A model generated the notes under the pieces. It was given only the letters and a program-made list of their open reading frames with translations. It was not told the DNA's origin and did not search any database. 64,000 bases of DNA from Dendrocalamus latiflorus (taxonomy: Eukaryota > Streptophyta > Magnoliopsida > Poales > Poaceae). The position numbers were made by a program, and so were the translations under genes. The stretch spans positions 53,434,527 through 53,498,526 of the forward strand of contig CM029627.1 of the NCBI GenBank assembly GCA_017311315.1, read 5' to 3'. Shown here piece by piece: positions 1 to 11,781 of this stretch. Numbering within the stretch: position 1 is the first letter of the stretch; each line of letters opens with the position of its first letter.

Positions 1-679
1 AAAGCTCTTCACTCTTACTAGATGAATTTGCTATTGTTCGATTGAGATATGATTATATAGATGAACTTTGCTTGATTCCAAAAGTTGTAGTTTTGCCCAT
101 ATGTGCCACCACTACAAGTTTACAAATTCAAAGATTTGAATTGCATAAATGCTTCACTTATATTTGCAAAACAAGTTGCAATAATTACTGTGTGAGAAAT
201 TTTGAATTGCTCATTAACATATATGATTACTTTTGGGTTAATAATACAACGAGCTTTTATGATCATTGCTGTTTTATAACATTAATTGTGCAACAACGAA
301 GAACGATTAAAACGGATGACATATACATATACCATGCATACACCTTGGCTTCTTTGTTACCATTTTTTCAGCTTATCAAAAGCCGAGGACGGCTTTGTTT
401 GCAAGAAGGGGAGGATGATAAGAACATGAACCCTATGGATACAACCATATTTGCTCTACTTGTTGTTACAATTACAAGAGCTCCTACGCATCACTTAAAT
501 TATGAGGTGAGCTCGTTTCAAAGAGATTTTACTTTATTTGATAAAGAACTTATGATATTACGTAATGAGAGTTTGTTGCGTTTGTTATCATACACCAAGA
601 TTTATGATCAAGATCATGCAATACGTGACACTACACATATGTTAAAACCGAGGACGGTTTTCCATCAAGAAGGGGAGGA
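1..679 (+). mobile_element. 3' internal end of a Ty3/gypsy-type element
   Basis: This stretch precedes an LTR-like sequence at 680 and ends in a purine-rich tract (aagaaggggagga) that fits a polypurine tract. No catalytic domain is recognisable; the open frame across 42-1112 runs on into the LTR and is not a convincing gene. The purine tract with its 'ccgaggacgg' lead-in occurs twice, near 382-418 and 644-679. The 5' part of the element lies outside the window. Gypsy assignment is inferred from the layout and tract, with no domain to confirm it. Confidence 0.5.
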
Positions 680-1543
680 TGATGTGACCACGCCACCAAC
701 ACGTACGACCATAGCGGCCAATATCAAGAATGAACTAAAGGTGAATTCGTTTCTTCAACTTCAACATATTTTAAATGAGAATATGATGCTACCTAATGAT
801 GAAAATATATATATTTGTAGCACAACATTACTTTGGAACCAATTGAAGCAAGGGTTCAATTTGGACAGGTTTTGGAATCCAATTCGGCCTCCAGATCAAT
901 TCGGATTCAGCTTGACAAGCCAACTTCAAACGGCCATAACTTTTGATCCAGAAGGCTTCTCGGGACCCGTGAGTACTCGTTGGAAAGATCTTGGAGTCTA
1001 CTTTCAGATGGATCTGGTCTCACCTCCAAAATCTACTCGAGCAGATCAGAAACTGCGAAACAAGCCACGTCACTTTTCCAGTCCGACTCAAAGTGGGCCG
1101 AGGGCCTTGTAACTTGGGCTATTTGGGCCGGTACTGTTCACATGAACAGTACCACGCGCGTGAACAATAACTAGGAATAGTACCACATCCCTTTTCATTA
1201 GATAAGTGTGGCTTCCCCCTCCCCTATTTAAGGAGGCCACACCCCTTTAGTTTTCCTTGGGTTTTGCTTAGATTAATCTGTCTTTGAACAGTTTTGCCGT
1301 TCATCGGTTTGCGAGACCCCAACTTGTGAACTTAATATTTATTCGCAATTTCAGATTGCATCTTGTACTCTCTTGCTTGTGTTCTCGATTCGCTTGCAGG
1401 AGATAGCCTTCTTGGCGAGGTCAATCGTGTTCGGCACGGTTGATAACCAACGGAGCAGTGGTGTAGTGATTGCGAGGGGTTCGATCTGTTTTGGTCGGAG
1501 CCTTTGGATCATCAACGTCGAGATCTCCACAATCGACTTATCA
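680..1543 (+). mobile_element. 3' LTR (864 bp) of the gypsy-type element
   Basis: It starts TGATGTG directly after the purine tract and ends CTTATCA, giving TGAT...ATCA inverted ends. A TATA-like CCTATTTAAGG lies near 1222-1232. The next base, 1544, is copia pol sequence, so this element inserted into a copia element; the expected 5-bp target duplicate on this side is GCATG. The left LTR lies outside the window, so the duplication cannot be confirmed. Confidence 0.6.
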
Positions 1544-2410
1544 GCATGATGGGGGAGTTGAGCTTTTTTTCTTGGATTTCAGATCAAGCAGACTCGGGAG
1601 GGTACCTTCTTGCATCAGGGCAAGTACACTCGAGACCTCCTGAGACGCTTTGATATGAGTGATGGTAAGCCCGTATCCACTCCTATAGCTACATCAGCTT
1701 CACTCGACCCAGATGAGGACGGCGAGCCAGTTGATTAGAAGGAGTATCGCAGCATGATTGGCTCCCTCTTGTACCTCACTGCCTCGAGACCGGACATACA
1801 CTTCTCCGTGTGTCTGTGTGCTTGCTTTCAGGGTTCTCCAAGCGTCTCTCACCGCCAGGTGGTGAAGCGCATCCTTCGGTACCTTCGAGCTACAATTGAC
1901 TATGGTATCTGGTACTCCTCATCCTATCTTTCCCTCAGAGCCTACTCAGATGCAGACTTTGCTAGCTGTAGGATAGATAGGAAGAGCACCTCTGGCACCT
2001 GCCAATTCATAGGCACTTCTCTTATTTCTTGGTCTTCTAAGAAGTAGTCCGGTGTTGCTCAGTCCACCGCAAAGGCCGAGTACGTTACCGCCACCAGTTG
2101 CTACAACCAGGTGCTTTAGATGGTTTTGACCTTGCGGGACTTTGGGTTAGCCATAGACAGTATTCCACTCTTTTGTGATAACACTTCTGCCATTAACATT
2201 GCCAAGAACCCAGTGCAGCACTCTTGGACCAAGCACATTGATATCAGATATCACTTCCTTCGAGACCATGTGGAGAAGGGTGACATAGTGCTCCAGTTTG
2301 TGGAAAGTGACCACCAGTTAGCCGATATCTTTACCAAGCCTTTGGATAGCTCTAGGTTTTTAGCTCTGCGGGGAGAGCTTGGGGTGGTTTGTCTTTATGG
2401 ACTGTTGTGA
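1544..2410 (+). pseudogene. Ty1/copia (sirevirus) pol fragment: end of RT and RNase H
   Basis: The translation matches the RT C-terminal and RNase H part of copia pol, also present on the minus strand at 37210-37620. Landmarks are the QIKQTREGTFLHQGKYTRDLL-like start, SRPDI near 1790, the RNase H strand around YSDADFA near 1950, and the C-terminal stretch with ADIFTKPLD near 2325. Three in-frame TAG codons (1736, 2045, 2117) break one reading frame. The 5' part of pol is cut off by the gypsy insertion at 1543. It is a dead copy; the family assignment is firm. Confidence 0.88.
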
Positions 2411-4116
2411 GGGGGAGCTTTGTACTTCATGATTTATCTTGTTTTATGCTCTTACTCCTTCTGTTGCATTGCATACGGGATTTGGGTTAGTCCTTCTAGC
2501 ATAGATTAGAGTGTTTCTCTCATTTAATTGTTTAGACTTCTTCCTCTTATCTTGTGAATCTAGGATGCTCCTTATTAGCTGTCTCCCTTCTCACTAGGTT
2601 GAGCTCACCCACTTCTTATAGGTTCTAGCAAGGGTTGGGCCACCCTTGGATAGACAGGGTACGTGTTTGCTCCTTAGTGTGTTAGATGATCAACTGATAG
2701 TCCTAGAGTTATATGGGGTGGATGAGAGTCAGTCTGAGCCATAGTATTCTCTATATCTTATCTATGTTTTAAGGACTGTGATTTCTGCTTTTGTTGCCAA
2801 CTTCTCGTTTTATTGCTTTGGCTCAGGGGGAGTTCATTTGGGAGCTTCTAGATCTTAATGTTGTCATAACTCAACTTGAACTAAAAGTGCATCACATGTT
2901 GAGGGGGAGCTGGATTTCCTTTCATATCATTTGGCATTGTAATATATTTACATGGAGCCTTGATTATTATCCTTTTATGACATGTTTACAATGTACTACA
3001 TCTTGCCATGATCTATGCTTATTTGCTAGATTTATCATGACTTTATATGTGTAGTCTAGTCTTTGCCGTGATAGGTTGATTAAAAATGTGCAACTTGAAT
3101 TAAAATCATGTCATGTTAGCTCTTGAGACTAGTCTGTCTTTAGTTATCCTTTTATGATTCATGCCATGTCAAATAGGTTGAGTTGAGTCTTGAATCTTTA
3201 TTGAGCTTTAGATTGAGCTATGCTAGCTCCTTTATGAAGCATGAGTTAGTACAAGTCTTCTGTTCGTACAAATGCAAAAAGATCTCTTTTGTGCGAAAAA
3301 ACTGATCTCACCAACTCTTTCTCATGAGACGGATTGCCATTGCACTAGGCATGAACTCAAGGGGAGTTTTGGTTGACCGAGACTATCTTCTTAAGCTTCT
3401 CGCTTGGAGTGGTCGCATAAGGCTTGAGATCTAGCACATGACTAAACAAAAATCTGGTTGGAAACAATCATGAGATTTATAAACAAAAACATGTTAATTG
3501 GGCTAAATTTGCTTAATTACATAAAAAGACCAAGTACTTGAACAAATGATTCATTCTTGAACTTGTAGCACTCTAAATTGACTCAATACTAGCTTCTTGG
3601 TTCCACTTAGATTATTGACATGGCCTGCATCATCTTTGGATACCTTTAGCTAGACTATACTCATGGTTGACTTGACATGCTAAGCAATTCGACTAATTTT
3701 CAGATTATGACTTATTTGGTTTGACTTATCTATACATGTTTAGTCATGATCTAGATAGCATTCTTTTATGTTGTGGCTTGGTGTAATACTTCAAGGTCAT
3801 TTTGGATAATCTTCATGGCTCATCATGCTTAAGATGAATAATCTACAGTCATTTCAATCGAGTCATGATTTTATTCTCTTCCTTGCACCTTGATGATTTT
3901 ATTGCCAAAAGGGGGAGAATAGCGGAGAAAAAGCCATTTGCGAACTTTCCAGAGCTTTGGAGAACAATTTGCTCTTTCTGTTTTCGTTCTAGGGTTCCTT
4001 TTGTCAACATGATCTTGGTTCCTCTTTGCTTCTTTCTTAGGCCATGTTTGACTCTCTTTCATTTTCAAAAAAAAACTCAACCTTACGCTTTTTCTGGGTT
4101 TGTCAATATACTCATC
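2411..4116 (+). mobile_element. Sirevirus 3' internal region between pol and the polypurine tract
   Basis: About 1.7 kb of AT-rich sequence without an intact ORF, in the place where some sireviruses carry an env-like ORF. I see no such ORF. GGGGAG-type purine motifs recur near 2412, 2825, 2903, 3361, 3911 and 4119, only the last abutting the LTR. The reverse complement of this region recurs at 34359-35462 and 46806-47810. Confidence 0.75.
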
Positions 4117-4127
4117 AAGGGGGAGAT
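4117..4127 (+). promoter_or_regulatory. Polypurine tract of the sirevirus
   Basis: AAGGGGGAGAT lies immediately before the LTR start TGAGAGACC. The same junction is seen on the minus strand at 34359 and 46806. The polypurine tract primes plus-strand DNA synthesis in LTR elements. Confidence 0.85.
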
Positions 4128-5113
4128 TGAGAGACCATGTGGTTGTGACCCCATGTTTGTGATGAGTATTTCACGCGTGATCGGGAAAGTTTGAGTTTGG
4201 TTTGAGTGGGTCGAGCCAAGTCGTTGCATGGTGTAGGCGACTGTGCTCGGACTTAGTCGAACGCGGTCAGACGAGCTTAGGACGTGTAACATCCAAAAAA
4301 TCCGCCTTCAGAAAAATTTAATTTCAAATTAATTATTTTAAGGTATTTGAACTTTATTTGGATTTATCTAGGTTTTATTTCAAAATTTTAAGTCAAGAAA
4401 ATGTATTTAAAATAATTTAATAAAGCCAAAAAGACTTAATATTATTTTTCCCAACCTTCCCTAAAATTTAAAATAATTTTTGAGAATTTTTTGGAATTAA
4501 AAATCAATTTTAAAAGTGAAAAAGTATTTTATAAAATTATTAAATGCAAATCTGAAATTAAAAATATTTTTTCAAAGTCTAAAAGAGCTCCAAGAATATT
4601 CTATGATTTTCTGGAATTTTTAGACATTAATTATTATTTTCTAAGTATTTATAAATTTTCTAGTATTTTCTGAAATTTAATCCGAAAATAAAAATCAATT
4701 TAATCCTAGCTTGCCACGTGTCGCTCTCAGATTGAATTCATCTCTCTCCACAATTTAATCCTAGCCATACAAAGTCACTTACCCCTTCATCTCAATCCAA
4801 AGACCATGAATCATCCACTTGCCACGTGTCGCAAATCCGACGGCCCGTACCCCTTCACTTTCCATCTCTCTCACAAACGCATGGACCCCACATGTCATGT
4901 GTTTCTTCTACCTCTTCTTCTTCCTCCTCTCACTCTCTCACTCTCTCCTCCATTAGAGCCGAATTAGAAGCTTTAATTGCTGGCCGTTTCTTCCTTTTAA
5001 CTCCCGTTTAAAGCATGCAATCGAATGCCCTAATCACCCCCACTAATCTACCAGCCGTTTTTCCCTTTAATTCACCCTCAAAACCGCCGGCCACTTCATC
5101 TTCTCTCTCCATC

Positions 5114-5121
5114 TATAAAAG
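5114..5121 (+). promoter_or_regulatory. TATA box of the gypsy LTR
   Basis: TATAAAAG lies just upstream of a GC-rich, proline-codon-rich stretch typical of transcript starts in these LTRs. The equivalent box on the minus strand of the LTR at 54746-59167 is at 58147-58156. Confidence 0.55.
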
Positions 5122-5414
5122 CTTCTCCCGTCGCCCTCCCCTCCCCTTTTGGCCTCTTCTCTCACCGCCGCCCTCCCCCTCCTCTTCGACCGCCGCCCCG
5201 CCGCTGTTTGCCGCCGTCCCGGCCGCCTCCCGCCGCCGCCCCTCCTCTCCCTGCCGCCGCTCGCCGCACCGCCTCCGGCCGTCGGCCGCCGGCGGGCTTG
5301 CCGGCCGCGCGCCGCCCGTGTGTCCTCCCCTTTGATTTCTTCTTCAATTACTTTTCCCCTTTGTTTTATATTTTTTTGATGAAATTTCTTTGTCAATAAA
5401 GAACAAATGCTCAC

Positions 5415-5491
5415 TTGGTTAATGGAGGCAAGTTAGTGCATGCATGTGTGAGGTGGTGGGTTCAAATCCTGGGCAAGGCATGTGTATTTTT
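5415..5491 (+). other. tRNA-like A/B-box unit inside the gypsy LTR
   Basis: TTGGTTAATGG (5415-5425) resembles a Pol III A box, GGGTTCAAATCC (5458-5469) fits the B-box consensus, and TTTTT follows at 5487-5491. Spacing is tRNA-like, but no full cloverleaf is evident. It may be a decayed tRNA-derived SINE or a co-opted promoter. Confidence 0.35.
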
Positions 5492-6660
5492 CGGTTAGCC
5501 TTGGCCATTTTTATCTCTCTCAATGACAGCCGGGCCCCACACGGCATACACTCAAATATATCCAAAAATCAGCCAAAAATAAGATTCCAAAGAATATTCC
5601 CTCGGTTTTGTATTTTCTGGAATTTCCAATTCATTCAAACTTCCAATCGCTCGTTCTCCGTCGTCCGAACTCCGAATCCAGTGATTCAAATTTCTAAATT
5701 CATATAAAATTATAAAATTTCTTTCAGTACATGTTTTATATTTTTTTGATTTTATTTATATTTATTTATTTGTTTGTTTTGTTGTTTCGCGCGTAGAACC
5801 CGACGTCGCCGAAGAATTTGTCGAGCCGCAGCAAGAAGGATCAAATAGCGCACAAGAAGGCAAGTCTCCTTTGATCATATTGAACCTATGTTTGTGAAAT
5901 GTTTTGATTATTTTAAATTATGTGCATCGCTATTTACATAGAACCCTAATTTTGTTTTAGCAAGTTAGTTAAACCAATTATTGTTATGCCCTCGATTGAA
6001 TTTGAATGCCATGTACTTTTGTAACCTTAGGATTCCCTTTGTCTCAATAGTGAGATTATTATAAATCTTTGATAAATATTAGAACGGTAGTAAAATGCTT
6101 AGTCATGCTATTTAACCTTTGTAACCTTGGAAATGGAAAATTATGTTTCATTGCAATAATCTTGTATTCGAAATTTAGTGGTGATTGGTGTTGCCACTGT
6201 TCTTTTAAAATAAATTAAAATGTGAAAATTGTTTTAGACCGGGGCGGATGGTTGGTTTGGATTGGTGCGGTAAGCACGAGATCTTGTAAAGTGTATGTTC
6301 CGCCCTAGTCAATTAAGGACTGACGCTTGTGATTGTCCAGACTGAGCATTACCGTACAACCCCAAGTCTATATGGGTACGACCTAGATGATTAACTTACG
6401 ATAGTCTAGTTTAGGTGCCACCAGTGGAAAGTGGGTGCCAGGGATTTACTGGTTATTCACAGTGAGGGACAGGGATTTACTGTACTCATATGGCGCAAGA
6501 GGGGGCTTCTAACTGGGTGGATTTAACCTTTCAGCGGTGAAACCTCAGCGGGTGGTGTCTAGCTAGATTAGAGTGAGGTAAAAGCTTTGTGATATTTTAT
6601 TTGGGTCTCATGCCAAAGAAAGCATGGTGACTGTTAATATAATTTATCTCTTGGGGTAAA

Positions 6661-6711
6661 GTTGTACAACCTCTGCAGAGTGTCAAACTATTCGAATAGC
6701 CGTGCCCACGG
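6661..6711 (+). repeat. Run of four palindromes in the LTR
   Basis: GTTGTACAAC, CTCTGCAGAG, CTATTCGAATAG and CCGTGCCCACGG lie almost back to back, with only 7 bases between the second and third. Each is a perfect inverted repeat (the last with a CC/CC-type centre). Related blocks occur at 13901-13949, 29333-29383 (minus), 55488-55538 (minus) and 59251-59301. Confidence 0.85.
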
Positions 6712-7014
6712 TCAAGGGCGGGCAAGGAATGCATTCACATGGTAGAACTTTGGTCTTTCATTTTTTTTAAAAAAATAAAGTTTTGGTATCCCGAGAGTGG
6801 AGGGAACTCTCGGAAGGTTGTACTGGCAGTTGGAGCCAGAGTGGGTGGTTGGAACCCGTAGTTTTTATAAAGTTTATCGGTTAAAGCTGGTTATGTAGTG
6901 TTGGTGGACAGAACCTTCACTATAAAAATGTTACTAGTTTCAGTTAAAACAATTACTTTGATAAACTAGTGCCTTCGAAAATATTTAATATTATTTAAAA
7001 TAAAATATTGTTTT

Positions 7015-7200
7015 GTGCAAAAAAAACCATATAGCCTTCCTTTGTTAAGCCTTGCATCTACTGCATTTTTCCCAAGACTTGCGGAGTACTTTATGTACTC
7101 ACATGCTACACTAAAAATCAATTCAGAAGAATATGAAGCTCAAGAAGGAGACTATGACTACATCGCGTGTGGATTCGACGAAGGATTCCCGGAGTACTAG
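7015..7200 (+). CDS. Short acidic ORF in the 3' part of the gypsy LTR
   Basis: About 60 codons ending in a D/E/Y-rich tail (EEYEAQEGDYDY..., ending GFPEY). A minus-strand copy with the same tail and stop is at 55010-55204. The tail, but not an intact start, also occurs at 28899-29010 (minus) and 59637-59738. No known domain. The nominal start is not convincing (a TTG/poorly placed codon), so it could be shared LTR ancestry rather than a translated product. Confidence 0.3.
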   Translation: MQKKPYSLPLLSLASTAFFPRLAEYFMYSHATLKINSEEYEAQEGDYDYIACGFDEGFPEY

Positions 7201-9373
7201 GTCGCGCTTCCCCAGTCAATTACCTGTGGCGTATTGATGGGTCTTCGCTGGATTTATTTTCTGCTTCCGCTGTGTTTTGTGTGTGGGTGAGGCCTTGAAC
7301 CTCATTTGTAATAATGAGACCTTTCGGTCAGTACTCTCTCTATTATTGTAATAAAGCGTTGTTGGTTATGTAATCAATTCTGTTTGACTGTGTGCACTAG
7401 CTTTGTTCTGGGACTAGTGCTGTAATACACAGAGGGTCTGGGTTCGGAAATCCGGGGCCCGACAGGACGCATGTTTCCTTTTCTGCCGGTCGTTGGGCTA
7501 TTTTGGGTGTGAGCATTTAATTCTAATACGAGTTTGTGTTATCTGTATCTCGAGCGGTGCTATGTGATTTGTTTCTTGTCTGTGATGGCTGCAGGACATT
7601 GAGGCGGAGTCGTGGCGAGGCACGGGATGACCGGACTAGGCACAGGCGGTGCCGAGGTCAAAGCGGTCGAGGTGTGCCGAAGACGGCGAGGACTGAGGTG
7701 GTTGCGAGGCTTGGGTAGCAAGAAATGAGGAAGCTTCCCGGAAGGTGCAGGAGGGGCGTTTTGGTAAAAATGCAGTGCTGCACAAAAGGAAGCAGATTTG
7801 ATTTTGAGCTAATGGATAAAGCACAAGAGTTGTTGGAGGCTTAATGGGCAAAGAAAACTTGCAAACCCAGTAGGGAAGGCTATAAATAGAGAGGAGCTCT
7901 CTAGTGCTAGTTGAGGGTTTTTAGTACTTTGACTCTCCTGGTGCAAAAGCATTTAGGGCTTTTTGTTGGTAGTCTCTTTTCTTTTTGTTGAGAGTTTGGT
8001 GAAGAGAGCAGAAGCATATTTTTGCTTTTGTCTAGAAATAGTGTATGGGGTTGTGTGTGTTCATCTCAGGATGTGAGCTTGTGTATGAATTGGCTGTTTG
8101 GCTGTAGAACCCCTTATCAATGCAATCATCCATGTCTCTTCATCTAGCTCTGAGATGTTCTCTTGTGTGCTTTGATACTGTTTTGCTGCTCTCTATTTCT
8201 TTTAGTTCCTTTTTGTTCTCTCTTATTCTCTGTTCTTCCTTGCTCTGAGATTCATATGCTATTTTGTTTGAGGTTATGTCAATTTGATCAGAGAAGAGCA
8301 ACAAAGATTCATCTGTTTCTCTGTTTTTGTTCTTCTAAAGTACTTAATGTGTCAAAGGTTTCCTGGTCTGTATCCTTCTGTCCTTGTCAGGTTCTTTCGG
8401 TCAGTGCTTTCAGTTTGCATTTCTTTTTACTTTCCTCTTTTGTTATTCTGGACTGCATCTATCCGATTATGATTCAGTTTTCAGGTTCTAGACTACATCT
8501 ATCCGATTGTGACTCAGTTTTCAGGTTCTGGACTGCAGTGTTTGTTCCCTTCGGTTTTTGCTCATTCTTTTATTTGTTTTGGCCATGATCTGTAGTGTTT
8601 CTTTTTGGGTTCTTTAGTCCTTAGTGTCTCTCGGCAACAAGTCTTTTACATTACGTTCGGCCAGCCAACTTGTTGTCTCTACTGTTTTGTTTTGCTGGTT
8701 TCAATGCAGCCTATTATCATCTAATAATTTCGGCAAGCCAGCTTTGTGTTTCTACTATTTTAGCTGGTTTCGGATCTGCTGTTATCAGCTAGTAAGCATC
8801 CACTTCTCTCGGCGAGCATGCAGTCCGACTAGCAGTCTTCAAGAAAGTTCGGTTTATTTGTGATTGCAGTTGGTGTTCAGTTGCTGCTTTTGTTTTGGTT
8901 TCACTGCAGTGCAATTTTGCCGACAGCTCCCAGTAAGGTGTTTGGCCAAACATGCTTTTGTTTGTTCACCTGCAGCTTTTTCTTTTCGGTTTGTTGTTAC
9001 TTTCAGTTTACTCCTTTTTGTTTTGGTTGCAGTTTTATTGACTCTAAGCTCTTGGGCCAGAACAGCAGAGCATTTCCAGTTAGCTATCTCTTGTCAAGTT
9101 CCTTAAATTCCATTTTCTCTGTTTTGCTCTTATTCTCTATTTTTCAGCTTCTCTCCAGTTGGATTTCAGCAAAGCTCTCTGTAATCCCTCTTTTTAGTAG
9201 TTGTTCTCTGTTTTGAGTTTCTATTTCGAGTTGGTTTTAGATCTTCAGTGAGCATAGATTATCTTTCTTCATAGCTTACATAGCTATCAGAGAGTAGAAA
9301 AATCATGTGGATACTCGGGGTAATTTTTAAAGGGCTCCATTCACCCCCTTCTGTCGCCGTCTTCGATCCAACA

Positions 9374-10247
9374 ACATCGATGCTGTCCTTGTTACCACTA
9401 CTCATCACAGTGGCCATGCTGAAGATTAAACTCTGCAGACAACTAAAGGCATCCCTCGCCGAGCTTGATGGACTTCAGAGCTCTCTGATGCTCACACGGA
9501 AGATACCAAACATGGCCAGGTCGCATCATTGCACCATCGATAGCAGCCACTGAGTCTATCTGCTCCAAATCCCTAGTTCCCTTCCTTTATCAGTCTTGTC
9601 AACTAACAGATTAGGACTACTAGCTTATGACTTGTCACATCTTCTTCTCCCATATGGTGGAGTAGCACATCGTCCAGTGAGTCATGAGACAGTTTGGATT
9701 TCACCAGCAGGTACCACCAGCACTGGGTTGACCTCTCTTAAGATAGGTTTACATGCAAGTGAAATAATTTGTTAGCTCTTTTCATACAATTCATTGTATT
9801 TACTTTTAATTCACATACAATTCATTTCTTTTTTGTTTCCCTATTAAAATAACCATTGCGTACCATGCCTTTTTTAGGTAAATGAAGAAGGGATGAAAGA
9901 GCGACAATTGGAGGCAAACACAACTATTGTGGACCATGATGTACTAATAGTTTACAAGGACGTAGGTCAAATAGGAGGGATGACCATATAACCCAGACAC
10001 GTACACTACGTACTTGTGGTGATACATGCATCGCACCTATTGCAGACTGACGGGGCCCCCTCTATAGCACCCAACGGAGGTCACGCATGCTGACAGGTTG
10101 GCATTTGGCTCGGACTGACACCGTGCAGTATGACATAAGAAAATGGTAAAATATTTCAAGTTTGTATTTATACTATACAGATGATGCATACATGACTAAC
10201 GCATTTCGTCCTTCATTGCAGTACGACCAACTTTGTCGTATTGCATC
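9374..10247. other. Unassigned DNA between two LTRs
   Basis: No convincing gene. A stretch near 9890-10140 reads like a degraded coding exon without a recognisable domain. The sequence probably continued into 15785 before the gypsy LTR inserted at 10248. Confidence 0.4.
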
Positions 10248-11781
10248 TGTAACACCCTAAATTTCGAGGATTAAAAAAATAGGGAGTTTTTAAAACTTTT
10301 CTTGAATTTTGCTGGTGTTCAAAATTCCTTTTGAATATTTATTTGAAATTTCTGGAGTTTTGTGGCAGGCAAAGTAAAATGTTGAGAAATAATACCCAAA
10401 TTTTATAAACAATGAAGGTGTAAAAAAAAGGGGGAAATCTAAGCATCTGCACACAAATTAAAGCTAAGTATTAAATAATGACAATAAGAATTTGAATTTC
10501 AATTTACCTAGGTAAAAGAAAAATGGCAAAAAGAATATTCCCAACTTAAAGTCTCAAAATAATAATAATAATAATAATCGAAGCGCAGATTAAGATTCAA
10601 ATTTTAAATGCACTTCAAAAATTAAAATCAATAAACCCTAATATATAAAAAACTGTAAATTTAAATTTAAATTAAAAACCCAGATTACAAAATATGCCTA
10701 ACCCTTCCTTTTCTCACTTTTTCTCCTCTCCCCCACTCTCTTCCGCGCGGGCCCCTCACCCTTCCCTCTCTCCCCGTTCTTTTCCTCTGTGCGCGGGCCA
10801 CGGCTACTGCCCCCGCCTCCTCCCCTCTTTTCCCCGCGCTGCACGCCTGCTCCCTCTTCTTTTCTTTTCTCCTCCTCCCTCCCTTCTTCCATGGCCGAGC
10901 AACCTCCACGTCGCCTCTCCCTTTGTCTCTGCTCAGCGCCGCCCCGCCATCATCATGCCCGGATTCCCCGTGATCTCCCTGCCATGCGCCGCTCGCCCGG
11001 TCACGTCGCCCCCAAGCCCCGCGCCGGATCTTGCCTCACGGTCAAACCCCGCCGCTCGGTCCTCCGCCCGGTCCCCTGCCGCCTCCGCCTGGTTCTCCGC
11101 GCTCCCCCGTCCCGACCGCAGCTACAAGAGGCCTCCCGGTTTTCCCCTTCTTGCCCGTGCCATTCTTCCCTCCTTCCCCATCTCCCCCTCATCTTCTTTT
11201 CCCCAACTTCCGGCCGCCCCGCCATTCTTACCGCCGCCGCCCCCTCAGAGGGTCCCCCTTCGATTGCGCGCCCTGGGAGTATCTCGACGACGTCCTGAAC
11301 CCCCGCCAACTGCCGGTCGAACCTCCCCTCGCCGGAGCTCCTCTCTCCATGGTGGCCTCTCCGCACCACATCGGGGTCTCCGCCGCCGGCTAACTCTGTG
11401 CTTGCTCTAGCCCGGCTAGTCGCTCGGTGAGCACCCCTACGCCCTCTAGATGCTCGAATGCTGCCCTGTTTTCCTTCCCTCTCACTCCGGCGCCGCCATC
11501 CCCGTCCCACTTCGCCGCCGGCCGCTTGAACCCTCGCCCACGCCATTCCACACCATCCCGGGTCGCGCCGCCTTCCCCACTGGTTTTCCCATCCCCAGAT
11601 GAGTACGTTTTGCCGACTATGCCCGCCTCCCCGGCCGCTCCTTCGCCGGCGACACCACCGCCTATCCCGCACCGCCCCTCCCCTGTTTCGGCTGCAGTCG
11701 GCTCCCTTGATTATCTCGGTCCCTACCCAGCATAAGAAACAAATCGCACCCTTCTCGGTCAGCCTAGAGCTCCCTTCACTC

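Larger units (their letters stand above)
4285..7464 (+). mobile_element. Ty3/gypsy solo LTR, 3180 bp, TSD GGACG
   Basis: It begins TGTAACATCC and ends CCCGACA, flanked by identical 5-bp repeats GGACG (4280-4284 and 7465-7469). No internal region is present, so this is a solo LTR left by LTR-LTR recombination. Inside are an AT-rich leader, a TATA box (TATAAAAG, 5114-5121), a GC-rich probable transcript start region (about 5130-5330), a tRNA-like A/B-box unit (5415-5491), a palindrome block (6661-6711), a short acidic ORF (7015-7200) and a conserved tail near 7205-7250. Related LTRs lie at 28636, 54115 and 54746. Confidence 0.92.
4128..9373 (+). mobile_element. Sirevirus 3' LTR, split by a gypsy solo LTR
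   Basis: The LTR starts TGAGAGACCATGTGG and ends CGATCCAACA, the same ends as the LTRs at 48909-50460 and (minus) 32596, 42947, 44184 and 50481. The real LTR is 4128-4284 plus 7470-9373, about 2.06 kb once the nested element and its duplicate target are removed. A TATA box (TATAAATA, 7881-7888) fits the LTR promoter. The 5' partner is outside the window. Confidence 0.85.

Noticed and set aside
42..1112. 356-codon ORF at the left edge
   Set aside because: It runs from the gypsy internal region through its polypurine tract into the LTR and has no recognisable domain.
5015..5414. Pro/Arg-rich ORFs in the 3.2-kb LTR
   Set aside because: They lie in the LTR's GC-rich transcript leader, not in genes.
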